Positions 1 through 12,112 of a DNA stretch of 64,000 nucleotides are shown one piece after another. Location of the stretch: the NCBI GenBank assembly GCA_036250225.1, contig JAPZLL010000014.1, positions 434,001 to 498,000 of the forward strand, read 5' to 3'. A program made the position numbers and the translations under genes. This DNA is from Cercophora sp. LCS_1. Lineage: Eukaryota > Ascomycota > Sordariomycetes > Sordariales > Lasiosphaeriaceae. A model generated the notes under the pieces. That model was not told the origin of the DNA, ran no database searches, and was given only the letters and a program-made list of their open reading frames with translations. The first letter of the stretch is position 1, and each line of letters opens with the position of its first letter.

Positions 1-1292
1 GCAAGCCCAAGGCAAAACCATCAAGTGTCGGGAATAGACTTGCGCGAATAAAATTTGGGAGAGGATGCAAAGCCAGGGCTCTAGCGGAAATGGCGATGTG
101 GAGGGTTCTTGCTGGAGGCGAGGTTGCTGGCAGCCAAGACGAGGTTACCAAAACTTCGACTTGGACAACAATCCAGAAGCATCCTCTGTCCCTCCCACAT
201 GTAGGGAAACAAGTTCAACGTGTTCCTAGACCGAGATCGCTTCGGCACTGGGCAGACGTGGTTGCGCTGGAAACCACAAGAGTTACTTGTCGTTGCGATT
301 CCTGGAGCCACTACTCCCACCTCCTTGGGCTCCTTCCCTTTTTGCCCCGCGATCCACCACTGGGCGGCAAAGATGAGTCCAGTCGTCCTCTTGAGTGCCA
401 TCTTTAGTGGGACCTTTTGGTTTACTTTGCCGCAAATTTACAAAACGACAGTGCGGATCCCAGCCTCTTTGAAACCACAAAGCAAACGTGGCAAAGAAGC
501 CCGGCAACTTGTCGGTGCCGTCGAGCGAGGCGGGTGGGATGGATTTTTTGGCTCTCAAATTTTTTTTGGCTGTCGAGACTTTGCAAGGCGGTGAGCAGGC
601 CGGAACCTGACAAAGGCGGCTAGCTCGTGCGCTGATAAAGCGATAAGCAAGGATCTTCACGGATAAGCAGGGGTGTCAGACCGTGGAGCGGCAGGTCACG
701 GACCAATCAATAGAGGGGTAAAAGGGAGACGGAGGCGCGGAGGTATGAGTCGCCCCAAAGATGCAGCTGGATTCTGGATGGGAAGGGCTCCAGAACTCGG
801 CGACTAGGCATTTGCTGAAGCAAATCGGATGAAACCTGGTTGCCCTGGGCGGGAGGGCAAAAAAAAGTTTTCGGTCCCTTCTCCCCAACGCTGCGGGTGG
901 GGGACCCACCGCCACTTTTTTTCTCCAGAATGGCTGTGTGCAGCACACACCCTTAAATATCACCGCCTTCCCACCAGACCTTTTTTCCTACCCTTCTTCT
1001 TTCTTCAGGTCCCCCCCTCCTTTGTTTCCATTTTGACTGTTTGTTCCCACCTGGGACTCTCTCCACTCAGTCTTTACTTTCTTGTTGCGACTCTCTCTAG
1101 AAGGGCCAACATAGAGTAGAATTTCGACCCCTCCATCGAAATTTCTACGGGCTCACTGGTCGGACTGCCCTTCCGTTGGCGCAGGATACCTCGATAGACT
1201 CGCAAAGACTCGGCTAGACTGCGGTTTAGATTCCCTGCTTTTTTCCATCACAAACAGACGGCTTGCCGATTTACACGATAAACACCGCCATA
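1..1292. promoter_or_regulatory. Leader/promoter region of the eEF3 gene; no gene seen
   Basis: No open frame here has protein-like composition. From about 970 to 1110 the + strand is strongly pyrimidine-rich (runs of CTTTCTTC and CCCCCCTCC), as is common upstream of highly expressed fungal ribosomal and translation genes. The region most likely holds the promoter and 5' leader of the elongation factor gene that starts at 1293. No TATA box is clear. Confidence 0.4.
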
Positions 1293-4200
1293 ATGCCTTC
1301 CGGGAACGCCCAGAGCATCAAGGTCTTGGACGAGCTGTTCCAAAAGCTCACCGTCTCCAAGGAGGCCGATGCGATCAAGGATGCCTCTGCCGCCCTCGCC
1401 TCGTTCATCAACGGCCGTATCGAGGATCTCGACACTCCCACCAGGTAAATACGCCCTTATCATTCTACACCCTCTTGTGCGCCCGACCCTGCGAGACATC
1501 CCGTCGCATCCGCATCCAAAATGCGAGGCGACTTTGGCGGTTACATTCCACCATGGGACGAATCAGCCCGCGGCATGAGATGCAGGGACCGGTTTTTTTG
1601 GCAAAAAATTTTCTGGGCCGCGCGCACAATTTTCAGGCACCACAGCGCACCAAAATTTGGAGAAGTTCCCGCTGACATGTGAACCCCGCAGAACTGTCGA
1701 GGCCCTGAAGAAGCAGCTCGCCAACAAGAAGGATGCTGCGGCGCGCGAAAAGGCCCTCAACGCCATCCAGGCGATTGCCCAGCACTCCGAGGTCTCGGCT
1801 CACGTTGAGCCCTACCTCGTCCAGCTTCTCCCCAATGTCTTGGCTGGCGCTGGTGACAAGATTACCGCCGTGAAGAATGCTGCCATCGCGGCCGCGCTCG
1901 CCATTGCCGAGGGCATCAACCCCAATGCCGTCAAGGCCACTCTCCCTGCCCTGATAGACTCTCTCCGCAACGCCCAGAAGTGGCCCGAGAAGATGACTGT
2001 CCTCGACTTCATCGACACCATTGTCCGGACCGCCCCTGCTCAGACCTCGTTCCTCGTCCCCGCTCTTATCCCCGTTGTCTCCGAGGCAATGTGGGACACC
2101 AAGAAGGAGGTCAAGGAGCGCGCCTTCAAGACGATGGAGAAGGTCTGCCAATTGATTGTCAACAAGGATATCGAGCGCTTCATCCCCGAGGTGATCAAGT
2201 GTATCGCCAAGCCCGAGAACGTCCCCGAGACCGTTCACTTGCTCGGTGCCACCACTTTCGTCACCGAGGTCCAGGAGCCCACTCTTGCCCTCATGGTTCC
2301 TCTTCTTGATCGTGGTCTTGCTGAGCGCGACACCGCCATCAAGCGTAAGGCCGCCGTCATCGTCGACAACATGTGCAAGCTCGTCGACGACCCGAACATC
2401 GTCGCTCCCTTCTTGCCCAAGATGATGCCCGCTCTTGAGAAGAACTACGACAATCTGGCTGATCCCGAGGCCCGTGAGAAGACCAAGCAGGCGCTTGACA
2501 CTCTCATCCGTGTCGGCAACGTCAAGGATGGCAAGATCCCCGAGGTCAAGGCCTACGGCGACATCGCCACCGTTCTTGGCCACCTCAAGGAGATCCTCTC
2601 GCCCAAGCACAAGGCTGCCATTGAGAAATTTGGCCCTGTCCTTGAGTTCGTCTCCGCTGTTGCCGGCCAGTTGGTCGACGAGAAGGAGACCGAGTCTCCC
2701 ACCTGGGCTGAGGCCGTCAAGCCTTACGTCACCGTACTTGTCGGCGACGCCGAGTCCCAGGCCGTCACTGACGCCCTGCGGAAGAAGGCCTCCCCCGGTA
2801 TTGAGGAGGAGGGCGAGGTTGAGGCCGATGAGGAGGAGGGTGAGGATCTCTGCAACTGCACATTCTCGCTCGCCTACGGTGCCAAGATCCTGCTCAACCA
2901 GACCAGCCTGCGTCTCAAGCGCGGCCAGCGTTACGGTCTTTGCGGCCCCAACGGTTCCGGCAAGTCTACTCTCATGCGCGCCATCAACAATGAGCAGGTT
3001 GAGGGCTTCCCCAAGCAGAGCGAGGTCAAGACTGTGTTCGTCGAGCACGACCTGGACTCGGCTGATACTGAGATGACCACGATCGACTGGACCATGAAGA
3101 AGCTCGGCGAGGCCGGTGTCACCACCACCCAGGCCGATGTCGAGGCTCGCCTCAACGAGTTCGGCTTCACCGAGCAGATGGTTAAGGGTGAGATCACTGC
3201 CCTGTCCGGTGGTTGGAAGATGAAGCTCGCCCTGTGCCGTGCCGTCTTCGAGGCTCCTGATATCCTTCTCCTTGACGAGCCTACCAACCATCTCGACGTC
3301 AAGAATGTGAAATGGCTCGAGGACTACCTCATCAGCTCGCCCTGCACTTCCATTATCGTCTCTCACGACAGCGGCTTCCTTGACAACGTCTGCCAGCACA
3401 TCGTCCACTACGAGCGCTTCAAGCTCAAGCGCTACCGTGGTAACCTTGCCGAGTTCGTCAAGCGTGTCCCTTCGGCCAAGTCTTACTACGAGCTCGGTGC
3501 CTCTGAGATGGAGTTCAGCTTCCCTGAGCCCGGTTTCCTCGAGGGCGTCAAGACCAAGGCCAAGGCCATTCTGCGTGCCAGCAAGATGAGCTTCCAGTAC
3601 CCTGGCACCTCCAAGCCCCAGATCCAGGACATCACCTTCCAGTGCTCGCTCGGCTCGCGTATTGCCGTCATTGGCCCCAACGGAGCCGGCAAGTCTACGC
3701 TCATCAACGTGCTCACTGGCGAGTTGATCCCCACGGCGGGTGAAATCTACCAGCACGAGAACATTCGTATCGCCTACATCAAGCAGCACGCTTTCGCCCA
3801 CATCGATAACCACCTTGACAGCACTCCTTCCGAGTACATCCAGTGGCGTTTCCAGACCGGCGAGGATCGTGAGACCATGGACCGCGCCAACAAGATCATC
3901 ACCGAGGCTGACGAGAAGGCCATGGACAAGGTCTTCAGGGTCGAGGGCTCGCAGCGCCGCATCATTGGCATCCACGGCCGCAGAAAGTTCAAGAATAGCT
4001 ACGAGTATGAGTGCTCATTTGCGCTCGGCGAGAACATTGGCATGAAGAACGAGCGTTGGGTCCCCATGATGACTGCCGACAACGCTTGGCTGCCCCGCAA
4101 TGAGCTGCTTGCTTCTCATCAGAAGATGGTTGCTGAGGTCGATATGAAGGAGGCCCTCGCCTCTGGCCAGTTCCGCCCTCTCGTCCGCAAGGAGATTGAG

Positions 4201-4770
4201 GCTCACTGTGCCAACTTTGGCCTCGACGCCGAGTTGGTTTCTCACTCGCGCATGCGTGGTCTCTCCGGTGGCCAGCGTGTCAAGGTCGTCCTCGCTGCTT
4301 GCTCGTGGCAGCGCCCTCACTTGATCGTTCTTGACGAGCCTACCAACTACCTTGACCGCGACTCGCTCGGTGCCTTGTCTAAGGCGCTCAAGAAGTTCGA
4401 GGGTGGTGTCATCATCATTACCCACAGCGCCGAGTTCACCAAGGATCTCACTGAGGAAGTCTGGGCTGTCATGGACGGCAAGATGACGCCTTCGGGCCAC
4501 AACTGGGTCCAGGGCCAGGGTTCCGGCCCTCGTCTCAAGCAGGATGACGACGAGGAGGAGGAGAAGTTCGACGCCATGGGCAACAAGATCGTGTCGACCA
4601 AGAAGAAGGCCAAGCTTACCAGCTCCGAGGCCCGGAAAAAGAAGAAGGAGCGTATGGCCCGCCGGAAGCGTGGCGAGGAGGTATGGCTTCCCGACTAAAC
4701 TCACCCGAGACTTTTGGCTTGTTTGCTAACGCTGGTTGTTTGACAGGTCTTCAGCGACGAGGACGACTGA
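1293..4770 (+). CDS. TEF3: Translation elongation factor 3 (eEF3), ABC-F-type ATPase
   Basis: eEF3 is the fungal ribosome-bound ATPase that releases deacylated tRNA from the E site and helps delivery of aminoacyl-tRNA by eEF1A. Exons 1293-1444, 1692-4680 and 4747-4770 give 1054 aa (yeast is 1044). Visible in order: N-terminal HEAT-type helices (about 1-320), ABC1 with Walker A GPNGSGKST at 469, LSGGW at about 555 and LLLDEPTNHLD, then ABC2 with Walker A GPNGAGKST at about 712, an inserted chromodomain-like stretch, LSGGQ at about 908 and LDEPTNYLD, and a Lys/Arg-rich tail. The start is the ATG at 1293; the ORF extends upstream only through a TTG. Intron 1 is 247 nt. The last intron (4681-4746) has a GCTAAC branch and joins to a VFSDEDD end. 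Codons are strongly biased to C/G, which creates a long antisense shadow frame. Confidence 0.97.
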
Positions 4771-5461
4771 GCGCGTCGCTCGGACTGAGATATGATGCCC
4801 CTTTCCTTTTTCCTTCGGATATCAAAAAGTGGTTTTTCGGGACCGGTTGCATGGCTTGGCATCGTGGTTTGCGTCTCTTTTGTTTGTGTGATGATACTCG
4901 TAATTCCTCTCGAGCGCTGCTACGACTTTACGTATCTACGACTGGCACTGGAACGGACTGGCCGTCAAGGACTGGAGACCCTCGGATGGTCGGTCCAATT
5001 TGTCCATTGCTGGACGTTAGGGGGATAGATACCAATGCGGATGGGATCGAGAGTTGTTCTAGAGAATAGAGGACACTATAGACCAGTGCAACGAGTCCGG
5101 CCGAAAGGCTTGGCCTATGGGTGATGTGCTTGCTGACATGTCGCATAGTTGTTTTTTTTCTCGCCTTTGTATCGATTCTGGGTTCGGAAGCCCTTGTGTT
5201 GTTGGCCTGTGAAATTGTTCAATTGTGCTCGGGGCGCGACTTTGTTGACTAGGCTGGCCCCCTTTATCTCGCACCGGAAGCGGAAAAGAGAAGATGGTCG
5301 GCGCGGGTGTTGCTTGCCCGGCTTGTCTTTGTCCGAGCAGAGATATGATGACGGACTCGTCAACCCTCGACTACGGATGATGTTGTCGTTCACTCACGCA
5401 ACCCGACGCGACCTCAAACCATTGCACATCAGTATCATCTCGTTGGGATAGGTTGCTCAAG
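4771..5461. other. Intergenic, eEF3 3' region and leader of next gene
   Basis: About 690 nt between two same-strand genes. Short frames here have no coherent composition. It must hold the eEF3 3' UTR and the promoter of the 5462 gene. I see no repeat or RNA gene. Confidence 0.5.
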
Positions 5462-8400
5462 ATGGCGAGCCCCGCGCTTGAGGTTGGGGGCTACGACTCC
5501 GATTCGGGCGATTCACACATTGATACCTCGGACACCAACGAATCACGTGCCTCAAACAAGGATTGGCCAAAACCCGATGGCTGGGTGCCTGCAAAACCGG
5601 AGATGATGCCGGCGAGGGCTCATGCCGTCGCCATCTGGGACGATCGATGGCGGGTGAAAAGGTGGGTGGGGCGGGAAGGCGAGGAAGGGGTGGTTCCGCG
5701 GTCGCCGCCAATCGACCACGGCGCGGATATCGACGAAGACGACTTCCAGTATTGTCAGTACATTCCCGTCTGGACATCGCCGCTGTGGCCTGAGGACTCG
5801 GTCCGGGAGCTCGAGGAGTTCGACGACGCCAGGCAGCCGCTCAAGACACCCGAGGGGCAGCCCATCACTCGGAAATGGCCCCGACGAGACGTGACACAGC
5901 GAATCCGTCCGGCTCTTCTCCCGATGGACAAAATCAAGAACCCGACGGAATACGCGCTCCGCTACGGCATCAACCCAGACGCGCCCAAGGGGCGGTCGCG
6001 AATGTCGCCGCTGCTGTCGTCAACGCGCCGCATAGGCCTCAGCACCAAGAGGGCGACACCGACGGGGATCAAGGACTTTGTGACGATTCAGGACCAGCAA
6101 CAAGACACGCTCAACTTTGGGGCCGACGGCAACCTAGTGTCGCGGCTGGAGCGCGGCGAGATCCCCGAGGACCACCCTTCGTTCGAGCAGGCCACGGCGC
6201 TGCGTGATCTGCGGAACATGCTCATCGACGACCATAACTGGCAGCGCTTCTTTTACGGCTCGGTGACGACGGACGAGTTGCAGGAGCACAATGCAGACCC
6301 GGCCAATCCGGCGAACCCGGAGGTGGTGTGCGAGCTCAAGGGAGAGCTTCACCCGCTCTTGGACCGGTGGCGCTGGGACTCGAACGAAAGAGAGGGCAAG
6401 GCTGCTGCTAGGCCCAAGTTCTTTTACAACCTGGGCGGCGTGCGGGGCCGATACGACGGGACCGACGACTTCCTGTGGGCTGCGTTGCAGCCGGCGCTGC
6501 AGCTGGCCACGCGGATGCTCAAGAGCGATCACCCGTACTGGAGCAATCTTGGCCACTTTTACAACCGCAACATGATCGACCCAAGCCGTGACCCCTACAT
6601 GTTCGCCGACCCTACCAAGGTGTGGGCCAGAGTGGTTGGACAAGACGTGATCCTGATGAACATGCACGACATCGAACATGACGAGGGCACGTGGGAGGAG
6701 GCCCCGGTGATAGCGAAGCTGAAGGGTTTGGATATCAAGTTTGAGGAGATTATAGGCAGGTCAATGCGGAAGCGGCTCCGCTTTCACATCCGGTCGGCCT
6801 ACAACATGAGCAGCGACGATAAGAACCTTGCCGAGCACTCGGCGCCCACGTGGGGCGAGTGCTGTTGGAACAACGGCGACTACCTGAACGGCGCCATCTC
6901 GCTGTGCATCGCCTGCGAAGGCGTCTGGCCGCTGCTCTGCCCTGAAATCAGCCGCACGGAGAAGGCGTTTGTGTCATGGCAGTTGGCGACAACCATCTGC
7001 CACGAACTGGCGCACTGCTGGCAGTGGGCCCTCATGGGCATGTGCCAATTCGCCGTCCAGTGCAGGGCAGGAGAGTTTTCGTCTAACTTTTGCCAGGAGC
7101 TGAAGGACCTCACGGACGAGCAAATCAAGGCCGTGGCTGAACTAAAGGATTACGTCGTCCAGATCGACGACAGATCCGACATCGAGCCCTACTACCGTAG
7201 CCAGGTCATGTCGGAGCTCGGCTGGGCGGCGGAGCAGGAGCTATGGGGACTGGCGCTCGAGCAGGGCGTCGAAATGTATACACCCAAGAAGGGATTTTCG
7301 GCTGCGTTTCCACACTATGCCCTCTACTCGGGCCTCACGAAAATGTTCCAATGGCCGAGTCAGTGCAACGAGAAGGACCAAAAGGCGGAAGTCAAACTGC
7401 CTGAAGCTGGCCACATGCTCCCCATGGGCTGGCTGCTCTGGCCACCGCTGCCCCTCGGCGAGTACAATGTGCGGCCAACCGTCCCGCGCGTCACCAGGCT
7501 CTTCACCGACGAGTTTTGGGAGACGAGCATGGGCAAGTATGGACACCGCGCACTTCACATGGCCGAGCCCGAGCCCAGCAAGAACCTGTCGCGGGTCAAA
7601 TTTGGCTACGTCAGCTACAGGGATGGATGCCGCTCCTTTGGAGGCTATGCCTGGAGCACGTTTGGCATTTGTCAAAACCTGCTGGCAAGGTCGGACCAGC
7701 TCATTGTGTTCGAGTGGATGGATGCGCTGCTCAAGGAGGCCATCGGTTTCCACCGTCTGCGCAGGCTGTGGAGCTACGAAGAGCACGCGTGGGAAAACAA
7801 TGTCAGGAAACCGATAGATGGCCTCCTTCTCATGCTCAATCAGCAGCTCAATTGGATCCTCCGACAGAAGCGCCAGCTGGACGACGCCATGTCCGGGCAC
7901 TATATTATTCAGCACACGGCCATCGTGCAACACAACCACGACTGCTACATGGCCAAGCAGAAGCTGAACTACCTCGAGGGGAAGCCATACGTGGCGAAGT
8001 TTACCCCTGCCGAGATTGCCATGCTGGAAGCCATGACTGGTGCCGAGCGAACTGAGATGAGAAAGACGCGTGACAGGCCCCAACCCCAGAGCTGGCACGA
8101 CTTTGTTATCCTCAAGACGGCCGAGATCAACCAACTCATCCCGCGCATCATCGACATGGCGGCCGAGCTGCGCAGGCTGCTGCGCGACCACCTTGTCTGG
8201 GTCCAGACCATCGTGGTCGACTACCTTAAGCTGCGCGTCAAGTGGAGGAAGAAGATGTGGAAGCGCTACATGGTCGGGCTCCATGGGCGCATCAAGGATT
8301 TTCTGCACCCCGCGTGCGAGCGCGCCCACACAGCGCTAAAGACCGTGGCCGAGGTGAGCAGCGCGCTCAAGAACGTTGACGCCATTGAGGCGGAAGTTCT

Positions 8401-9650
8401 CACCGAGGGATACAATGTCGCCAACATGCTCGGCGCGAACTTTAAGAGCCTGCTGCCCTTGCTCGACAAGGCGTACATCCACCAAAGGGGCCTGCCCTTG
8501 GAAGCCGCCACCATATTCAGCACGCTCGACGAGGCGGCATTTAGGCGGCGGGCCAAGTCGCTGGAAAAGCTGGCGATGAAGGAGATCACCATGATGCCCA
8601 GGTCCCTGCGCGACGTGGTCCGCGTCATGATCAGATGTATTGACCGCTACGGCAAGATGCCCAAGTATGACTGGCTGAACTTGGCACTTTCCAAGGAATT
8701 TAGTCACGATGACTTTGTGCTCCCAACCCTCGACAGCGCCCAACACCCGGCCGGCGCGCTCGCAAGCTCTGTGTTTGGACCCTTCACCGACAGGCGCGGC
8801 GCCGCCGACCAACAGCCGCAGGCGTTCAACATCCAAACCCAGTTCCAAAACCAGCTTCCGCAGGCGCCGGTGCCCCAGGTTAACATCCACAACCCCACCG
8901 GCCCGTTCCATTCAGGCATGTCCCCTCCCTCCCTCTCCTTTCCATCCTCCCTCTCCCTTCCATTGTGGCCCATCCACTAACACGGAAACTCCAGCCGGAA
9001 CCACCAGTTCTCACTCGCAGCTCCTCCACACCGACCGGCAACCCTTTGCTGCGGGTAGCAGCGACCGCGACGGCATCGCCCAGGCAGGGCCCAGCAACCA
9101 GCCACAGTACATCGTCCCGCACGACGTATGGACGGAGGTACACCCTCTAGACCCTCCACGACAGGGAAGCGTCCACCGGCCACCACGCCACACATACCGC
9201 CACAACCCCTACACCCGGTACATGTTGCACAACACGCCCCTGGACGCACTTCCCGGGCGTTCGGGCTCCCCTGGACCGATCGACCTCTTACCGCCGCCGA
9301 GCGATTCGCGCACAGACACCGTCTTCACTCCGAACCAGGGGCCGTTCTATGGGCCGTTTGGCCATCCGTACTCGACCGACTCGACGGCGCAGATGGACCA
9401 GAACGACGGGCGCAAGGCAAAGGGGTTGCAGAACCTGTTTGGTAATGCGGGGCACCTGGGGCCGCAGATCCAGTCGCTCGAGAGGCAGGAAGCGCTTCGG
9501 CAGGATTTGTATCGGGCTGGCGTCGAGAGCGACATCACGACCACGGCTATTTCGCTGGCGGATGATGGGGAGTTGCCTAAGGAGTTCGAGAATGGGTATT
9601 TGCCGAAGGGGTGGCCGTGGAGGTTCAATCCTGATACTTTGTCGCCTTAG
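5462..9650 (+). CDS. Uncharacterised 1369-aa protein with HExxH zincin-like motif
   Basis: Function unknown. Exons 5462-8915 and 8995-9650 give 1369 aa. The ATG at 5462 opens MASPALEVGGYDSDSGD, an acidic low-complexity start. A metallopeptidase-type motif HELAH occurs at residues 514-518 in the context TICHELAHCWQWA, followed by a conserved-looking Cys/Trp-rich region and long charged helices (about 830-1080). The C-terminus is Pro/Gln-rich and ends WPWRFNPDTLSP. The frame changes at 8915/8995 only if a GC-AG intron is used (TTCAG before GCATGT, CACTAAC branch, CTCCAG acceptor); the GT at 8920 would give the wrong phase. A zinc-dependent peptidase role is inference from five residues; no third ligand was assigned. 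No signal peptide is seen, so it is probably intracellular. Confidence 0.85.
8916..8994 (+). other. GC-AG intron
   Basis: A 79-nt intron with donor CAG/GCATGT, branch-like CACTAAC near 8975-8981 and acceptor CTCCAG. It is the only join I found that links the 3454-nt first exon to the 656-nt second exon in phase. Confidence 0.75.
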
Positions 9651-9936
9651 AACCTTTATCTTGTTGGCTCTTTTTGGTTAGGTTATTATTGTATGCGAAA
9701 GGCGTCATGATGAATGGCAGAGACTTGTTTCTTACGGTTTTCTTAATGTCAGATGTTTTTATTATCAGGGGGAAAACTGTGGGTTTGCTACCTTACGCTG
9801 TCAAAATTGATTTGTTGACCTTTGCCTGCGCCATTACCACCCCCCCTTTTTTCCCATGTGACCCACGTGCCAGATCCATTCCCCAACTCCGCGCTAAAAG
9901 ACATCGCACTGACTTGTAGCTCTCATTGCCTACGAC

Positions 9937-10820
9937 CTAAGCCTCATCAAGCTTCTGCCTCTTGTCCGCATGCTCTGCATCAGCATCAGCAGGGTCAGCC
10001 TTGGGAGGACTGGGCAATTCGCTAGCGACAGCCTCAGCTTCAGCCTCCAACTTGGCCTCGGTGGTCTCATCGGTCTTGGCCTCGTCGGTTTCCGTCTCCT
10101 CAACAGGTGGGAAGAACAGCCTATCCTTGTCAGCATGTCCCTCAACAAACCGCGAAAGGGAACCCACGGGATCATGTTATCGTAAGCGACAACGTCCTTC
10201 CTCTCAAACGTCACAAGCACCACCTTCTCGATCTTCCCTCCGTCCTCCCCCTCCAGAAACTTCCTCACAGCACCCAACGCCACCCCCGCCGCCTCTTTGC
10301 TCGGGTACCCATACGCGCCCGTGCTCAGCCCGCTAAACGCGACCGTCCTGCACCCTTCCTTAACCGCCAGCTCCAGACTGGTGGTGTAACAACTCCCCAA
10401 CAACCGCTCGCTCTCCTCCGGGTCATCAATCATGGTGTAGATTGGTCCAACCGCGTGGATGACCTTGCGCGCGGGCAGTCTGTAGCCGTTCGTGATCTTG
10501 GCTGAGCCCGTCTTGCATCCGTTCAGGGGACGGCATTCGGCGAGGAGGTTGGGGCCTGCGGCGCGGTGGATGGCGCCGTCGACGCCGCCGCCTCCCAGCA
10601 AGGAGCGGTTGGCGGCGTTGACGATTGCGTCCACGGCGAGTTTGGTGATGTCGCCGCTTATGAGGGCTACGCGGTCATTGAAGGATTTGGAGGGCCGGGG
10701 GCGGACGGAGGGGCCGAGGAGGGTGCGTGGCATGCGAGCTGTGGCGGGGGCGGCAGAGAGGTGGCCGAGTTTGTAGAGAAGGCTGAGGGTGGGGATTTCG
10801 GAGGCGGGGATTGGTGCCAT
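9937..10820 (-). CDS. MacroD-type macrodomain protein (ADP-ribose hydrolase)
   Basis: Macrodomain proteins of this class bind ADP-ribose and remove mono-ADP-ribose from acidic side chains or hydrolyse O-acetyl-ADP-ribose. Exons (minus strand) 10168-10820 and 9937-10120 give 278 aa. Motifs include GDIT, NAAN at about 68-71, the GGGGVDGAIH loop with the family's catalytic-type Asp at about 81, and GLSTGAYGYP near the second loop. The 47-nt intron 10121-10167 has donor GTGGGT and a GCTGAC branch; the join reads IPLFFPP, a typical end of the domain. The tail is Glu/Ala-rich and ends KRQKLDEA, a possible nuclear signal. The start MAPIPASEIP is the first ATG in frame; the frame upstream opens only with a non-ATG codon. 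Confidence 0.9.
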
Positions 10821-12112
10821 TTTTGGGGGTTGTGGTGTTGTAGATGGTGAGCGTTGAAGTGGAAGTTGGTGAGGAAGTGGTGGTGGGAGGTTTTGTCTCG
10901 TCTGTCGGTGATGAAAGAAGTTGCCAATGGAGGAATGGGAATGGTTGCTTTTTATATGCCCTTGGTTGACTGTTTGGGTTTGTGGCACTTTTGCGAGGGG
11001 GAAAGAATTCGCGCGTTTGTTGGTCAACTGGCGCGCGAAAAAAAAGGAAGCTCGGTGATGTTGTAGAGAGTTCGGGGCCCAAGGCTGCGAACCTACCTAT
11101 CTAGGTCTTGTGTTTTGGAATTTGGGTTGGGATGACGAAAGCGGGGTGTGAAGGAGCTTGGGCTGCAGGTACGGATCGCCTGCTTGCCCCGCGGGTAGGA
11201 ATTTAAACTCAGGCTTGTCAAGGGGATACTTGTAGATAAACGTATGGGACGTGAAGCATAAGTATTGGTTTGACTTGATCTTGCGACAATGGATTCCTCC
11301 TGGACAAGACTGCCTTGCTTTGGTGGCAGCCAAGGGTCAACCCGTGGGTCTCATGTGGGACCCTGGATACGCGGTTACGCCCGTACCATACGATGGGAAA
11401 CCAAAAACCCATGAATAGAATGGAATTCCCGCATTCTTCTCTGGCCAAAGCATCTGAACCGAAGATTGCATCTTGCTGTCCCTGTCTTGCCTGGCAAGTG
11501 GTGCGAAGAAAGTGTCCGATTCCCAACCTGGAAGCGCACAAGAAAGGCCACGCTCTTAATTTACCAACTCAGCATCAAATAATTTCAGGCTGTAGTATAT
11601 TTTCCAATAGGCGTGCAAAAATATTTGTAACACAAAATTGATGTTTAGAGACACATTGAGTTTTTTTTTTAAATGCTCCGAAAAAAATATTTAGGGCCTC
11701 GTTACAAAGAGATACAATCTACTCAACTTTTCGAGGATGTGGTGTTTTTTGTACAATGCGTCTTGGCGATCGCACTGGACCTTCACACGACTTGCCTGTG
11801 TCCTGCAAGAAAGTGACGTTGCCGCCGATGGTCGGATCGCGTCCCGCCCGATAAGCCTTATCTTATCGTAAACCTGAGACGATTCCGCATTGCACGGCCC
11901 CGTTCGTTTACCCCTCCAAACTGCTTGTGCCCCTCCATCAATTCTGCCCAAACAGCTTTGAGTCATCGCGATCAAGGAGCGCAACCAGAAAAGCCGGTCC
12001 GGTCTCGCCGACGCCCTCCGTTGCTTTTTGACATTCCATACAACCAATTCCACCGTTATTCTCCTGAACAACTTATCCCAGGCCCTTGGACTGCTTTTGC
12101 AACACCGCAACT
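10821..12112. other. Divergent intergenic region
   Basis: This 1.3-kb space separates the divergent macrodomain (-) and GlnRS (+) genes, so it should contain both promoters. A TTTTTATATG element lies about 130 nt upstream of the macrodomain ATG (near 10949). The stretch 11580-11700 is locally A/T-rich (poly-T run near 11661). No coding frame is convincing. Confidence 0.45.

Noticed and set aside
1633..3975. 780-codon minus-strand open frame
   Set aside because: It lies antisense to eEF3 and is produced by the strong C/G third-position bias of that gene; its Leu/Val/Gly/Asp-rich composition has no domain.
7241..8329. 362-codon minus-strand frame
   Set aside because: Antisense shadow of the HExxH protein gene; no splice or domain support.
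8920..8994. GT donor at 8920 for the intron of the HExxH gene
   Set aside because: It would place the second exon in the wrong frame, whereas the GC donor at 8916 gives the correct phase.
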